Below are positions 1 to 8,614 of a stretch of 64,000 bases of DNA, piece after piece. Made by a program: the position numbers and the translations under genes. The stretch is from positions 2,728,001-2,792,000 of the forward strand of contig OZ244557.1 of NCBI GenBank assembly GCA_965217625.1. The letters run 5' to 3'. Position 1 is the first letter of the stretch; each line of letters starts with the position of its first letter. The notes below the pieces were generated by a model. That model made no database searches. It was given only the letters and a program-made list of their open reading frames with translations, and was not told the origin of the DNA. This stretch comes from TK10-74A sp965217625 (GTDB lineage Bacteria > Chloroflexota > Dehalococcoidia > Bin125).

Positions 1-1
1 G

Positions 2-769
2 CTGTACTTTGCTCGCTTCGTGATCCTTGGCGAAGGCGCCTCCGAGGAGGTCGTGATCCCTCGGATCGCTGTAGCTCGTGGTGTACACATCGATCGGTCT
101 TTCGTGGCAGTCGTCCCGCTGGGAGGGCGTCACGTCAACCACTTCTGGAAGCTCCTCGGCGGGCTCGATATCCCACACGCGACGCTCCTAGACTTGGACG
201 CAGGGAGGGTTGGCGGCGGCTGGGGCCGGATCAAGAATGTGTGCGTGCAACTCCTTGAGAATGGGGTCAACGCTGACGAGCTATTCGGAGACGATCTCCA
301 GGACGGAGACATGGCCGCCGCGCTTGCTTCATTCGACAGTCGCAAGCTCGACCACTCGCTACTCGACTGGATCCAGCGCTTGCGCAAGTTTGATGTCTTC
401 TTCGTGGCTCCGCTCGACCTCGACATGATGATGCTGAAGGCGTTTCCCGAGTGCTACAAGAGCCTGCCTGACGGACAAAGAGGGCCGCAAGAGGGAACTC
501 AGTCGGAGGAGCGGGCAGCAGCGGCAGTGCTTGGCGACGGCGGCGAACCAGAGTTCTATTCGCAAACGACCAGGACGCTGTTCCCTTGGTATCGCTACCT
601 GTTCCTTGGGCGGAGCAAGCCAGGCAGTCACCTCAGAGCGTTAAGCCAAGCGAGCGACCAGACGCTCAGAGACGGCGTGCCAAAAGTCCTAGCGGCACTC
701 CTCAATTGCGTCCGCGACGCACTGGGCTCAGAGCCTGGAGAGGCTGCTGGGAATGCCTACGACTCCTGA
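2..769 (+). CDS. gajA: Gabija-like GajA / OLD-family nuclease, C-terminal TOPRIM part (5' truncated by window edge)
   Basis: The reading frame is open to the left edge, so this is the C-terminal 255 residues of a larger protein; the GTG at 20 is internal. The first visible residues read into VILGEGASEE, the glutamate motif that opens the TOPRIM domain of OLD nucleases, and a DLD pair about 55 residues later fits the second TOPRIM metal-binding motif. In OLD/GajA proteins an N-terminal ABC-type ATPase precedes this domain; that part lies outside the window. The stop overlaps the start of a UvrD-type helicase by 17 bp. This pairing is the architecture of Gabija (GajA nuclease, GajB helicase), which senses phage-driven nucleotide depletion and cleaves DNA. 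Codon use is less GC-extreme than in the neighbours to the right, as expected for an acquired module. A class 2 OLD plus UvrD pair that is not strictly Gabija is the alternative. Confidence 0.75.
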   Translation: MYFARFVILGEGASEEVVIPRIAVARGVHIDRSFVAVVPLGGRHVNHFWKLLGGLDIPHATLLDLDAGRVGGGWGRIKNVCVQLLENGVNADELFGDDLQDGDMAAALASFDSRKLDHSLLDWIQRLRKFDVFFVAPLDLDMMMLKAFPECYKSLPDGQRGPQEGTQSEERAAAAVLGDGGEPEFYSQTTRTLFPWYRYLFLGRSKPGSHLRALSQASDQTLRDGVPKVLAALLNCVRDALGSEPGEAAGNAYDS

Positions 770-2624
770 GGACTGGCACCCAGTCGACATAGATGACCTT
801 GAACCGAGTGCCTGGGACGCACTCCAGCATCAAGGTTCGGCACTGGTCGTAGCTGGCCCGGGTGCTGGCAAAACAGAAGTCCTCGCACAGCGTGCTGCAT
901 ATCTCTTGCAGACCGGGTTGTGCCCGGCCCCCTATAGGATACTTGCGATCAGCTTTAAGCGAGATGCCGCAGAGAACCTTGCGCGTCGCGTCCAGTCGCG
1001 ATGCACTGAGCCCGAGTCCCGGCGGTTCGTCTCGTTGACATTCGATGCATTCACGAAGAGTCTCGTCGACCGATTCTCGGCGGCTGTACCGGATCCCTGG
1101 CGACCAACTAGACCGTATGAGGTCATCCTTCCTAAGAAGCGAGAGATTGATAACTTCCTTGACCAGGTACGGCTTAACGCACCTGCTCCTTGGAGAGATG
1201 AGGTCGCCGGGCTCGGAGGCACGACCTTCGAGCCTCGTACGGTTGGCACGCAGCGGCTCCCCGCGGGAACCAGCGCGCCGAAGACCGGTGTGCAATTCGC
1301 GTTGAGGCGATGGTGGGATGAGCGACTCGGCGGGGCGCACCCGACTCTCACTTTCACCTGCTTGAACCGGCTGGCTGAACTCGCGGTTCGGACGAACCCG
1401 CAACTCCGAAGAGCCATCCTGATCACGTATCCCTTCGTCTTCCTGGATGAGTTCCAGGATACGACACACGCACAGTACGATTTCCTTTCCTCTGTGTTTC
1501 GGGATGGCGGCGTTCGAATCACGGCTGTAGGTGACGACAAGCAGCGGATCATGGGGTGGGCGGGAGCCCGAGAGGATGTCTTCGCGCAGTTCAGGCACGA
1601 CTTCGGACCCCGTCGGATTCCGCTCATCCTGAATCACCGATCATCGCCGGGTCTCGTCCACGTCCAGCGGGTAGTCGCGCGCGCCATTGACCCCGACGCC
1701 GCCGACATGCGGTCGAAGACACCCAGCGAGATCGAAGGCGACGTCGCACAGGTCTGGAACTTCTCGGCAACCGAGGACGAGGCGAGCACGGTCGCAGAGT
1801 GCTTGAAGGCGGACATGGAACGCCGGGCGAAGTCCCCGCGTGACTATGCCCTTCTTGTTCGGCAGCGGGCTGATGCCTTCGAGCAGCAGATCCGCCCTGA
1901 GTTCGCGAAGCGAGGCATCCGCCTGAGAAATGAGAGTCGCGTGTTGGGCCGGACCACGCTCCAGGATCTGCTGGCTGAAGAATCGACCAGGATCGCGCTG
2001 GCCGTCCTTCGGCTCGGAGCCCACAAGCGTGCTCCCGAAGCATGGAGTCTCGCCTCCCAGGCGCTGATTCGACTCCGGGCGGTCGATCCGTACGACGATG
2101 AGGCAAGCCAGCGCGTGCAGGCAGAGTTGGTTGCGTTCATTCGCGCAATGCGGCAACTGCTGCGAGGACGGCCGACGCGGGAGCTGGCCAGTGAGACCGC
2201 AGCTCTGGTGTTCAAGTTTCTGAACCCCGTCGCAATACGGGGCGCGTACACACGGTATGCCAGCGGGGACGGCCTCGAGATCGCGATCGAGGCATTCCGT
2301 CTCCACCTACAGGCGAGTGCGGCTGCGGCCGACAACTGGATCGACTGCCTCGACCGATTCGAGGGAACAGATGCAACGCCGCTTATGACGGTCCATAAGA
2401 GCAAGGGGCTGGAGTACGACACGATTGTGTTCCTCGGCCTCGACGACGAATCATGGTGGAGCCACCGACCGGGAGACTTGGAGGGGCGGTCGACGTTCTT
2501 CGTCGCCCTCTCTCGAGCCAAGCAACGCGTTATCTTCACTTACTGCCAGGGGCGGAGCCGCGAGAAAGTCGCAGACTTGTATCAGCTCCTGACCAACGCG
2601 GGAGTGCGAGAGGTCTTTCATTGA
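753..2624 (+). CDS. gajB: UvrD/Rep-type superfamily 1 helicase, Gabija GajB-like
   Basis: A 623-residue SF1A helicase with all signature motifs: Walker A GPGAGKT (residues 35-41), motif II DEFQD (about 232), motif III GDDKQRI (about 260), motif IV around LNHRS, motif V HKSKGLEYD (about 546) and motif VI ALSRAKQR (about 585). The ATG at 753 lies 17 bp inside the upstream TOPRIM gene, so translation is coupled. In Gabija, GajB is thought to use free DNA ends and nucleotides and to activate GajA. It is somewhat longer than the typical GajB (roughly 500 residues), so family assignment rests on the partner gene. Its stop lies only 11 bp from the 3' end of the tRNA-Arg gene on the opposite strand, consistent with cargo carried into a tRNA attachment site. 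Confidence 0.8.
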   Translation: MPTTPEDWHPVDIDDLEPSAWDALQHQGSALVVAGPGAGKTEVLAQRAAYLLQTGLCPAPYRILAISFKRDAAENLARRVQSRCTEPESRRFVSLTFDAFTKSLVDRFSAAVPDPWRPTRPYEVILPKKREIDNFLDQVRLNAPAPWRDEVAGLGGTTFEPRTVGTQRLPAGTSAPKTGVQFALRRWWDERLGGAHPTLTFTCLNRLAELAVRTNPQLRRAILITYPFVFLDEFQDTTHAQYDFLSSVFRDGGVRITAVGDDKQRIMGWAGAREDVFAQFRHDFGPRRIPLILNHRSSPGLVHVQRVVARAIDPDAADMRSKTPSEIEGDVAQVWNFSATEDEASTVAECLKADMERRAKSPRDYALLVRQRADAFEQQIRPEFAKRGIRLRNESRVLGRTTLQDLLAEESTRIALAVLRLGAHKRAPEAWSLASQALIRLRAVDPYDDEASQRVQAELVAFIRAMRQLLRGRPTRELASETAALVFKFLNPVAIRGAYTRYASGDGLEIAIEAFRLHLQASAAAADNWIDCLDRFEGTDATPLMTVHKSKGLEYDTIVFLGLDDESWWSHRPGDLEGRSTFFVALSRAKQRVIFTYCQGRSREKVADLYQLLTNAGVREVFH

Positions 2625-2635
2625 GGGGGAAGCCC

Positions 2636-2712
2636 TGGTACCCCCGGCAGGACTCGAACCTGCAACCTGCGGATTAGAAAGCCGCTGCTCTGTCCGGTTG
2701 AGCTACGGGGGC
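2636..2712 (-). tRNA. tRNA-Arg, anticodon UCU, CCA encoded
   Basis: On the minus strand the 77-nt sequence folds as a cloverleaf: acceptor GCCCCCG with CGGGGGT (one G-U pair at the end), discriminator A, encoded CCA, D-stem GCTC/GAGC, and T-arm GCAGG TTCGAGT CCTGC. The anticodon loop TTTCTAA gives anticodon TCT, which reads AGA/AGG. The last pair of the anticodon stem (31-39) is a C-U mismatch, which is unusual but does not disturb the rest. The 5' end is 21 bp downstream of the DUF6391-like gene's stop, and the 3' end points at the Gabija-like genes. Confidence 0.95.
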
Positions 2713-2733
2713 CAGTGGACCAATGCGCGACCG

Positions 2734-3258
2734 CTACGCCCGGCCGGCCGGGACGACCTCGGGCCGCACGACGGGTCTCGACGTTTCCACCTTCAGGTAG
2801 CGGCCGCGGCCGTGGCCGCCCGCCCGTACGCGCAGGATGCGCGTTTGCGATACGTCGGGGCTCGTCGTCAGGTGCTGCTGCGCCCAGCGGCCCAGCGGCT
2901 GCGCCGCCGCCGTCGAGAGCAGGCCCAGCACGACCGCCTCCAGCAGCCCCTTCCAGCCCCCCGTGCGCCGCGCCAGGGCCAGCGTCGACAGCCCCGCCAG
3001 GACGCCGCCCGCGGCCAGATTCGTCGTGCAGTTGGGCGACAGCGCCAGCCCCCACTCGCCGCGCTGCAGCCGCGTCAGCGCCTCATCCGCCGCCGACAGC
3101 AGCTCCGCCTCCGCCACGTTCGCGTACACGTAGAAGCCGTCCGTCGCGGCGCGCGCGTCGACGCGCAGCGCCGCCCCCCGGCGGCTGCGCAGCACCGCCA
3201 CCGTCGCGTGCTCCAGCCCGTGATTGCGCCGCATCGCCCGCGTCAGCCGGTCCTGCAT
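2734..3258 (-). CDS. DUF6391-like small protein
   Basis: A 174-residue protein that begins MQDRLTRAMRRNHGLEHATV, the N-terminal pattern I associate with the DUF6391 family. A Gly/Ala-rich central stretch around residues 65-115 contains NCTTNLAAGGVLAG and could form one or two membrane-associated helices. The ATG at 3256-3258 was preferred over the much longer upstream reading because it is preceded by GAGGACGAG and starts with the conserved block; the upstream extension is Arg/Gly-rich shadow sequence. No catalytic motif is evident. It is followed by tRNA-Arg and preceded by a lytic transglycosylase gene 29 bp upstream, so the three could be co-transcribed. The biochemical role is unknown. 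Confidence 0.65.
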   Translation of the reverse strand: MQDRLTRAMRRNHGLEHATVAVLRSRRGAALRVDARAATDGFYVYANVAEAELLSAADEALTRLQRGEWGLALSPNCTTNLAAGGVLAGLSTLALARRTGGWKGLLEAVVLGLLSTAAAQPLGRWAQQHLTTSPDVSQTRILRVRAGGHGRGRYLKVETSRPVVRPEVVPAGRA

Positions 3259-3287
3259 CGTCTCGTCCTCCGCTCGCCGCCGCCGGG

Positions 3288-4706
3288 TCAGCTCCGCGGC
3301 CGGCCGGCTTCGTAGCGCGGCACGCCCTGCTTCTCCAGCGCCACCGGCACGCGCACCGACTCGACGGCGCCGTCCGGCAGCAGTAACTCTACCAGGATAG
3401 ACCCCTCGTAAACCCCCGCGGGCAGACCCGCTGCATCGACCTCGACGCGGACGGTTACGTCGTCCCGCGAGCCGCCCGGCGGTGACCCGACGGCCACCCC
3501 CGCGTCGAGTGACACCCGCAGCCACGCATCTTGCGGCACCAGCCGGTAGACGAGCAGCCCGCTGCCGAGGTTGCGGATCGAGAACGCCAGCGGCCGCACG
3601 ACCTCGCCGCCCGGGCCCAGCTCCAGCGGCCGCGTATCGACATCGGCGCGGGGGGCGCCGAAGATCGCCTGCCGGGACGCCTCGGCCGCCGCGTCGTCGA
3701 GCGGGGCCGGCTCATACGGCGCCGCGTCCGGCGGCAGCGGCGCGTTCATCGCCTCGAACGGCCGCGCCACCCGCTGCCGCCGGCCCGCGAAGAAGTGCTC
3801 CGGGTCCAGCGGGCCGCCCGGCTGCGCCAGCGCCGCCAGGTCGGGGTGCTCGACGGGCAGCGCCGGCCAGAGCGGGCGCCCGTTGAGCGACGGCGGGTTG
3901 ATCAGGCAGCCGATCACCAACTCCTGATACGTGTAGCCGTTGTAGGGGCGCTCGCAGTCGTAGGGCAGCGAGCGGAACGGGTCGACCTCCGGGCCGGCGG
4001 GGTGATTCGACGTCGCCCAGCCGTTGTAGGCCCAGAGCGCGTAGTACCACGACTCGATGAACTCCCGCTCGCCGATGCCCACCACCGGGAACACGTCCTC
4101 GTTCCACTTCTCGACCAGGATGCTCGCGCCAGCCGCGATGTTGTAGGCGTAGTGCGTCCCGGCCAGCGCCTCGGCCCGGCTGGGCACGTCGCCGTGATTG
4201 CTGAACCACGAGGCGACCTGCATCAGCCCGTAGGCGCACGACGACGAGATCACCACCGGCCCGCTGCTCTCGTAGGGGACGCCGATCGCGGCCTGGTTGA
4301 GGCGGCTCTCGACCCAGGCCATGGCGTGCAGCAGGACATCGGGGATCCAGCCGTCGGCCTGCTCGACGCGCTGGTGCGCGGGCCCCGACTCGGTGGCCGG
4401 CAGCGCGAAGACCGGGTCCGACGGCAGCAGCGCGTCGACCGCCGCCAGCCGCTGGGCGCTGAGGTAGGGGGCGCGGTCGCGCGTCGCTTCGTAGGTCTCG
4501 AAGCGGTAGGGCGGGCCGCCGCCGAACTCCGAGCAGACGCGGCCGCCGCCGTCGCTCGACGCCTGCGCGTGGGCGGCCGGCCGGGCGGGCACGGCGATCA
4601 GCCCCGCGACCATCGCCGCGACGACAGCCACAACGATCACGCACGGCAGCGCCACGACGCCCGCCCGCTGCGGTAGCGCGCCGCTCGGCCGTTCAGGGCG
4701 CCGCAT
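3288..4706 (-). CDS. secreted lytic transglycosylase-like protein with C-terminal Ig-like region
   Basis: A 472-residue exported protein. The N-terminus has one hydrophobic segment (about residues 16-40) followed by an Ala-rich putative signal-peptidase region. The core carries the SLT-type lysozyme-fold signature: AWVESRLNQ with the candidate catalytic Glu near residue 132, then CAYGLMQV about 40 residues later and a downstream AYNGW. Such enzymes cleave the MurNAc-GlcNAc bond of peptidoglycan. The last 130 or so residues look like a beta-sandwich domain of the kind used for surface binding. The ATG at 4704-4706 overlaps the upstream gene's stop by 14 bp and was chosen over a longer start inside that gene. 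Function is inferred from motifs; the domain could also act as a structural murein-binding protein. Confidence 0.75.
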   Translation of the reverse strand: MRRPERPSGALPQRAGVVALPCVIVVAVVAAMVAGLIAVPARPAAHAQASSDGGGRVCSEFGGGPPYRFETYEATRDRAPYLSAQRLAAVDALLPSDPVFALPATESGPAHQRVEQADGWIPDVLLHAMAWVESRLNQAAIGVPYESSGPVVISSSCAYGLMQVASWFSNHGDVPSRAEALAGTHYAYNIAAGASILVEKWNEDVFPVVGIGEREFIESWYYALWAYNGWATSNHPAGPEVDPFRSLPYDCERPYNGYTYQELVIGCLINPPSLNGRPLWPALPVEHPDLAALAQPGGPLDPEHFFAGRRQRVARPFEAMNAPLPPDAAPYEPAPLDDAAAEASRQAIFGAPRADVDTRPLELGPGGEVVRPLAFSIRNLGSGLLVYRLVPQDAWLRVSLDAGVAVGSPPGGSRDDVTVRVEVDAAGLPAGVYEGSILVELLLPDGAVESVRVPVALEKQGVPRYEAGRPRS

Positions 4707-5829
4707 GCCACCAGCCCAGAATCCGCAGCCCGTCCCCCGCGACGACCTGCGACGCGCCATCCGGCCCGAGCAGGGCCACGCCCTCGGCCCCCGGGTCGCC
4801 GGGGCCCGTCCCCTCGAACGTGCGCAGCGCCAGGTAGGCGCCGTCGGGCGACCAGCCGACGGGCAGGTCGAAGCCCGCGACGGCCCCCGTCACGCGCACG
4901 CCGGCCGATCGGATCTCCCCGCCACCCGTGCCGGAACCGAAGTGCCCCGCGTGCAGCGTGCCGCCGGGCCCCCAGACCGGCGAGGCGGAGCCGCCCGCCG
5001 GGCCGGGCTCGACGGCCTGAGCGGTGCGCAGGCCGGGCCCGTCCAGGTCGAGCACCATCACGCGCAGCGACATCCCCCGCTGTTCGGTGTAGGCCAGCTG
5101 CGACCCGCCCGGCGACAGCGACCACTCCCGCGTCACGACGGCGGCGAAGGGCAGCACGGAGACGCCGCCCTCACCGATCGCGATCAGGGCGCTGCCGCCC
5201 GCGCCGACCGCGACGGCGTAGGCCGGCCCGCCCGCAGCGCGGCCCACGGGGTAGAGCCCGCCCGTGTCGCCGCGTTCCAGCAGCACCCGCTCGGCGGGCG
5301 GGTCCGCATCGTCGGCGAAGTCGAACGCGATCAGTTGGTAGCGGCGTCCGTCGTTGGGGCCCAGCAGCGTGCGCCGCGCGAATAGCTCCCGCCCGTCGGC
5401 CGCCCAGGCCAGCCCGCCCCGCAGGTCGAGTCCCTCGGCCACGACGCGCGGCGGCCCGCCGTCGCTGATCAGCAGCTGCGTCCCGGCGCCGGGGTCGCGC
5501 GCGCCGGGCGGCACGACGAGCAGCGCCACGCGCCCGCCCGCCGGCGACACCGCCCCCTCGATCGCCCAGCCGGGCGCATGCGCGACGTGCAGCCACAACT
5601 GACGCCGCGCCGGCGCGGCGGGGTCGATCAGCCACAGGCTGCTCTCGTCGTCGCCGTAGGAGGACAAGATGAGGTGCGGTCCGGCGGCGCGGGCGTCGGT
5701 CGATGCGGCCGACGAGGGCGGCGCGATCAGGCCCAGCGCGAGCCCGCCCAGGATCAGCGCGGCCGCGACTGCCGCCAGCAGCCGGCGCCGGGGCAGTCGT
5801 GGCAGGGCGTGTTCCCGCGAGCGACGCAT
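4693..5829 (-). CDS. secreted beta-propeller-like protein of unknown function
   Basis: A 378-residue protein with an N-terminal signal or anchor segment (a basic stretch, then a hydrophobic run around residues 15-40). The remainder has repeated blocks of the TolB/WD40-like type, with recurring phrases such as SLWLIDP, LAWAADGRELF, WSLSPGGSQLAY and VGWSPDGAYLAL, typical of propeller blades. There is no recognisable enzymatic motif. It precedes and overlaps the lytic transglycosylase gene by 14 bp, so both are probably translated from one mRNA and act outside the membrane, perhaps in wall turnover or cargo binding. The divergent neighbour is tyrA, with the shared intergenic region at 5830-5945. 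Confidence 0.6.
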   Translation of the reverse strand: MRRSREHALPRLPRRRLLAAVAAALILGGLALGLIAPPSSAASTDARAAGPHLILSSYGDDESSLWLIDPAAPARRQLWLHVAHAPGWAIEGAVSPAGGRVALLVVPPGARDPGAGTQLLISDGGPPRVVAEGLDLRGGLAWAADGRELFARRTLLGPNDGRRYQLIAFDFADDADPPAERVLLERGDTGGLYPVGRAAGGPAYAVAVGAGGSALIAIGEGGVSVLPFAAVVTREWSLSPGGSQLAYTEQRGMSLRVMVLDLDGPGLRTAQAVEPGPAGGSASPVWGPGGTLHAGHFGSGTGGGEIRSAGVRVTGAVAGFDLPVGWSPDGAYLALRTFEGTGPGDPGAEGVALLGPDGASQVVAGDGLRILGWWHAAP

Positions 5830-5909
5830 GCGCGCTCCATCGCCGGTCTCCCCGCCTTACCGCGCTGGACTCTACCATCGACGGGGTCCGGCGGTGCGCC
5901 GGCGCTTGC

Positions 5910-5940
5910 TAGACTCCGCAGGGAATCGGCTGCCAGGAGA
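5910..5940 (+). promoter_or_regulatory. -10 box and Shine-Dalgarno of tyrA
   Basis: TAGACT at 5910-5915 matches the TANNCT-type -10 seen elsewhere in this window. A clear AGGAGA Shine-Dalgarno at 5935-5940 is spaced 5 nt from the tyrA ATG. No convincing -35 box was seen. Confidence 0.4.
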
Positions 5941-5945
5941 ACCAC

Positions 5946-6950
5946 ATGTCACAAATCGCGATCATCGGCCTGGGCCTGATCGGCGGGTCGCTGGGACTCG
6001 CCATCAAGGCCGCGGGCCACAAAGACGTCGAACTCATCGGCTACGACCACTCCAGCCGCGTGCGGCGCGAGGCGAAAAAGCGCCAAGTCGTCGACGAGGT
6101 CGAGGGCAACCCGGCCAAGGCCGTCGGCGGCGCCGGGCTGGTCATCGTCGCCGTGCCGCCGGTGCAGATCATCGAGGTCTTCCAGGAGATCGCGCCGCAC
6201 CTCAGCGACGGCGCCGCCGTCACTGATGTCGCCTCAAGCAAGCGGCTGGTCCTGCAGTGGGCCGCGGAGCACCTGCCCCGCTACTGCTCCTTCGTCGGCG
6301 GCCACCCGATGGCCGGCAAGACCGATCAGGGCGTCGAGAACGCGGAGGCCGGGCTCTTCCAGGGCGCCCCCTACGCCGTCGTGCCCCAGACCAACGCCTC
6401 CGACACCGCCGTGCGATCGGTGCTGGGCCTGGTGGAGGCGATCGGCGCGACGCCGCGCTTCATGGCCGCGGACGAGCACGACGACCTCGTGGCGGCCGTC
6501 AGCCACATGCCCATCGTGGCCTCCAACGCCCTCTTCACGATGCTGCGCTACACCGAGAGCTGGGCCGACTTCGGCAAGATCGCCGGCCCGGCCTACCGCG
6601 ACCTCACCCGCCTCGTCGACGGCGACCCCCAGATGTCCGCCGAGATCGCGCTGACCAACAAGGAGCGCATCCAGTACTGGATCGATCGCTACATCCTCGA
6701 GCTCAACCGCTACCGCGACCTGCTCGACGAGGACGAGGAGACGATCTTCAATGCCTTCTTCGACGCCAACCTGCAGCGCTTCCGCTTCCTCGAGGGCGAC
6801 GACCTCGACGACGCCCCGCCCGTGCCCGACATGCCCGACAAGGGCTCCCTCCTCGGCGGGATGATGATGAGCCCCAAGCTCTACGAGAAGATGCGCGAGA
6901 TGATGAAGGAGTCCGACAAGAAGATCGAGGCGTCGCGGCGCAAGCGCTAG
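5946..6950 (+). CDS. tyrA: prephenate dehydrogenase
   Basis: A 334-residue TyrA. It opens with the NAD(P)-binding Rossmann motif IIGLGLIGGSLG (residues 5-16) and carries the family signature GGHPMAGKTDQGVENA near residue 118, which includes substrate-contacting His and Lys. It converts prephenate to 4-hydroxyphenylpyruvate for tyrosine synthesis. The C-terminal helical domain extends to a Met/Lys-rich tail (after about residue 295) that is not conserved in the family. It is the first gene of a + strand aromatic amino-acid block and is followed by aroA after 54 bp. No ACT domain is present, so feedback control by tyrosine, if any, is not through that module. Confidence 0.92.
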   Translation: MSQIAIIGLGLIGGSLGLAIKAAGHKDVELIGYDHSSRVRREAKKRQVVDEVEGNPAKAVGGAGLVIVAVPPVQIIEVFQEIAPHLSDGAAVTDVASSKRLVLQWAAEHLPRYCSFVGGHPMAGKTDQGVENAEAGLFQGAPYAVVPQTNASDTAVRSVLGLVEAIGATPRFMAADEHDDLVAAVSHMPIVASNALFTMLRYTESWADFGKIAGPAYRDLTRLVDGDPQMSAEIALTNKERIQYWIDRYILELNRYRDLLDEDEETIFNAFFDANLQRFRFLEGDDLDDAPPVPDMPDKGSLLGGMMMSPKLYEKMREMMKESDKKIEASRRKR

Positions 6951-6986
6951 CGGCGCGACGGCGGGCGGCGTTGCGCACGAGGAGGG

Positions 6987-7014
6987 CGTCGTGAGGCAAG
7001 CGTCGTGAGGCAAG
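6987..7014 (+). repeat. perfect 14-bp tandem duplication spanning the aroA start
   Basis: CGTCGTGAGGCAAG occurs twice back to back (6987-7000 and 7001-7014). Each copy carries a GTG. The first GTG (6991), 4 nt after GAGGAGGG (6979-6986), opens a 5-codon ORF that ends in TGA overlapping the second GTG (7005), the real aroA start. Confidence 0.85.
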
Positions 7015-8327
7015 GGCTGCGCGCCACCGGCCCCCTGCGCGGCACGGTCCGCGTCCCCGGCGACAAGTCCATCTCGCACCGCGCGCTGATCTGCAACGCC
7101 CTCGCCGAGGGCGAGGCGCGCGTGCGCGGCTTCCTCGACGGCGACGACTGCCGGCGCACGCTGGCCATCCTGGAGCAGCTGGGCGCCGCCGTGACGCGCG
7201 CGCCCGGGCCCGGCGGCGACGACCTGCTGGTCCGCAGCCCCGGCCGCGCCGCCCTGCGCACGACCGACGTCGTGCTCGACTGCGGGAACAGCGGCACCTC
7301 GATGCGCCTGCTCGCCGGGCTGCTGGCCGGCCTCAATGGACGCTCCGTGCTCGACGGCGACGGATCGCTGCGCCGCCGTCCGATGGCCCGCGTGCTGCGA
7401 CCGCTGGCGGCGATGGGCGCGACCGTCGCCGGCGACGGCCCCGACATGCGCGCCCCGATCACGGTCGATGGCGGCGCCTTGCGCCCGTTCGACGGCCGCA
7501 TGACGGTGCCCAGCGCCCAGGTCAAGAGCGCCATCCTGCTGGCTGCGCTGGCCGCGGACGGCCCCAGCGCGATCGACGAGATCGCGCCCACCCGCGACCA
7601 CACGGAGATCATGCTCGGCGCGATGGGCGCGGCCATCGAGGTCGATGGCCCGACCGTCCGCCTCGACCCCGCCGCCCCGCTGCACCCCGTCGATGTCGAC
7701 GTGCCCGGCGACCCCAGCGCCGCCGCCTTCTGGCTCGTCGCGGCGGCGATCACCCCCGGCTCCGACGTGACGCTGCCCGGCGTCGGCGTCAACCCGACCC
7801 GCACCGGCGTGATCGACGTGCTGCGCGCCATGGGTGCCCGCATCGCCGAGTCGAACCCCCGGCGCGCCGGCGGCGAGCCCGTCGCCGACCTGCGCGTGCG
7901 CCACGGCCCGCTGCGCGGCGCGATCATCGAGGGCGACGTCGTGCCGCGCGCCATCGACGAGTTGCCCGTGATCGCGGTCGCCGCCGCCGTCGCCGACGGG
8001 CCCAGCGAGATCCGCGGCGCGGAGGAGCTGCGCGTCAAGGAGTCCGACCGCATCGCGACCACGGCGGGGCTGCTGCGCGCCTTCGGCGCCGGCGCCGACG
8101 AGCGCCCCGACGGGCTGCGCATCCACGGCGGCGCCCAACTGCGCGGCGGCCGGGTCGATGCCGGCGGCGACCACCGGCTGGCGATGGCGGCGGCGGTCGC
8201 CGCAATGGCCGCCGGCCCGGCCGGCGAGGCCGTCAGCCTGCTCGACGGGGCCGAGGCCGTCGCGGTCTCCTACCCCGGCTTCTGGGCCGATCTCGCGCGA
8301 CTCGCCGGACCGCGGGCGCTAACCTGA
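7005..8327 (+). CDS. aroA: 3-phosphoshikimate 1-carboxyvinyltransferase (EPSP synthase)
   Basis: A 440-residue EPSP synthase with the expected family landmarks: VPGDKSISHRA (PEP/shikimate-phosphate binding Lys near residue 22), DCGNSGTSMRLLAGLLAG near 91, SAQVKSAILLAAL near 170, ELRVKESDRI near 343, and GGDHRLAMAAAVAAMA near 390. It catalyses the sixth shikimate-pathway step and feeds chorismate to the trp and tyr branches encoded alongside. The GTG start at 7005 is the only in-frame start consistent with the conserved N-terminus. It overlaps the TGA of a five-codon leader ORF created by a 14-bp tandem duplication, so initiation may depend on re-initiation. The NSGTSMR context suggests a class I-like enzyme, but this was not tested. 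Confidence 0.95.
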   Translation: MRQGLRATGPLRGTVRVPGDKSISHRALICNALAEGEARVRGFLDGDDCRRTLAILEQLGAAVTRAPGPGGDDLLVRSPGRAALRTTDVVLDCGNSGTSMRLLAGLLAGLNGRSVLDGDGSLRRRPMARVLRPLAAMGATVAGDGPDMRAPITVDGGALRPFDGRMTVPSAQVKSAILLAALAADGPSAIDEIAPTRDHTEIMLGAMGAAIEVDGPTVRLDPAAPLHPVDVDVPGDPSAAAFWLVAAAITPGSDVTLPGVGVNPTRTGVIDVLRAMGARIAESNPRRAGGEPVADLRVRHGPLRGAIIEGDVVPRAIDELPVIAVAAAVADGPSEIRGAEELRVKESDRIATTAGLLRAFGAGADERPDGLRIHGGAQLRGGRVDAGGDHRLAMAAAVAAMAAGPAGEAVSLLDGAEAVAVSYPGFWADLARLAGPRALT

Positions 8328-8335
8328 GCCACGAG

Positions 8336-8614
8336 ATGCCGGCGGAACTGCTGCACATCGGCTTCGGCAACGTGCTCGCGATCGATCGCGTGGTGGCGAT
8401 CGTGTCGCCCAACTCCGCCCCCAGCAAGCGCCTCGTGCAGGACGGCAAGGCCGAGCGCGCCATCATCGACATGACCAGCGGGCGGCGCACCAAGGCCGTG
8501 CTCGTCATGGACACCGGGCACGTCGTGCTGGCCGCCATCGCGCCCGAGACGATCGTGCGGCGCGTCGAGGCCGCCCAGCGCGCCGGGCCGGGCGACGGCG
8601 AGGATCCCGATTGA
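8336..8614 (+). CDS. remA: RemA-family regulator (DUF370)
   Basis: A 92-residue protein matching RemA/YlzA almost end to end: ELLHIGFGNVLAIDRVVAI at the start, then SPNSAPSKRL and DMTSGRRTKAVLVMDTGHVVLA. In Bacillus subtilis RemA is a DNA-binding activator of biofilm-matrix and osmoprotection genes and forms oligomeric rings. In many Firmicutes and related lineages it sits directly upstream of gmk, as here, where the stop overlaps the TTG start of gmk (ATTGA). The C-terminal dozen residues are a Gly/Glu/Asp tail. The target genes in this organism are unknown. Confidence 0.88.
   Translation: MPAELLHIGFGNVLAIDRVVAIVSPNSAPSKRLVQDGKAERAIIDMTSGRRTKAVLVMDTGHVVLAAIAPETIVRRVEAAQRAGPGDGEDPD

Noticed and set aside
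3482..4676. Long + strand ORFs opposite the lytic transglycosylase and similar Arg/Pro/Ala-rich ORFs throughout
   Set aside because: At ~70% GC, antisense frames stay open; their composition (Arg, Pro, Ala, Gly runs) lacks any domain pattern.
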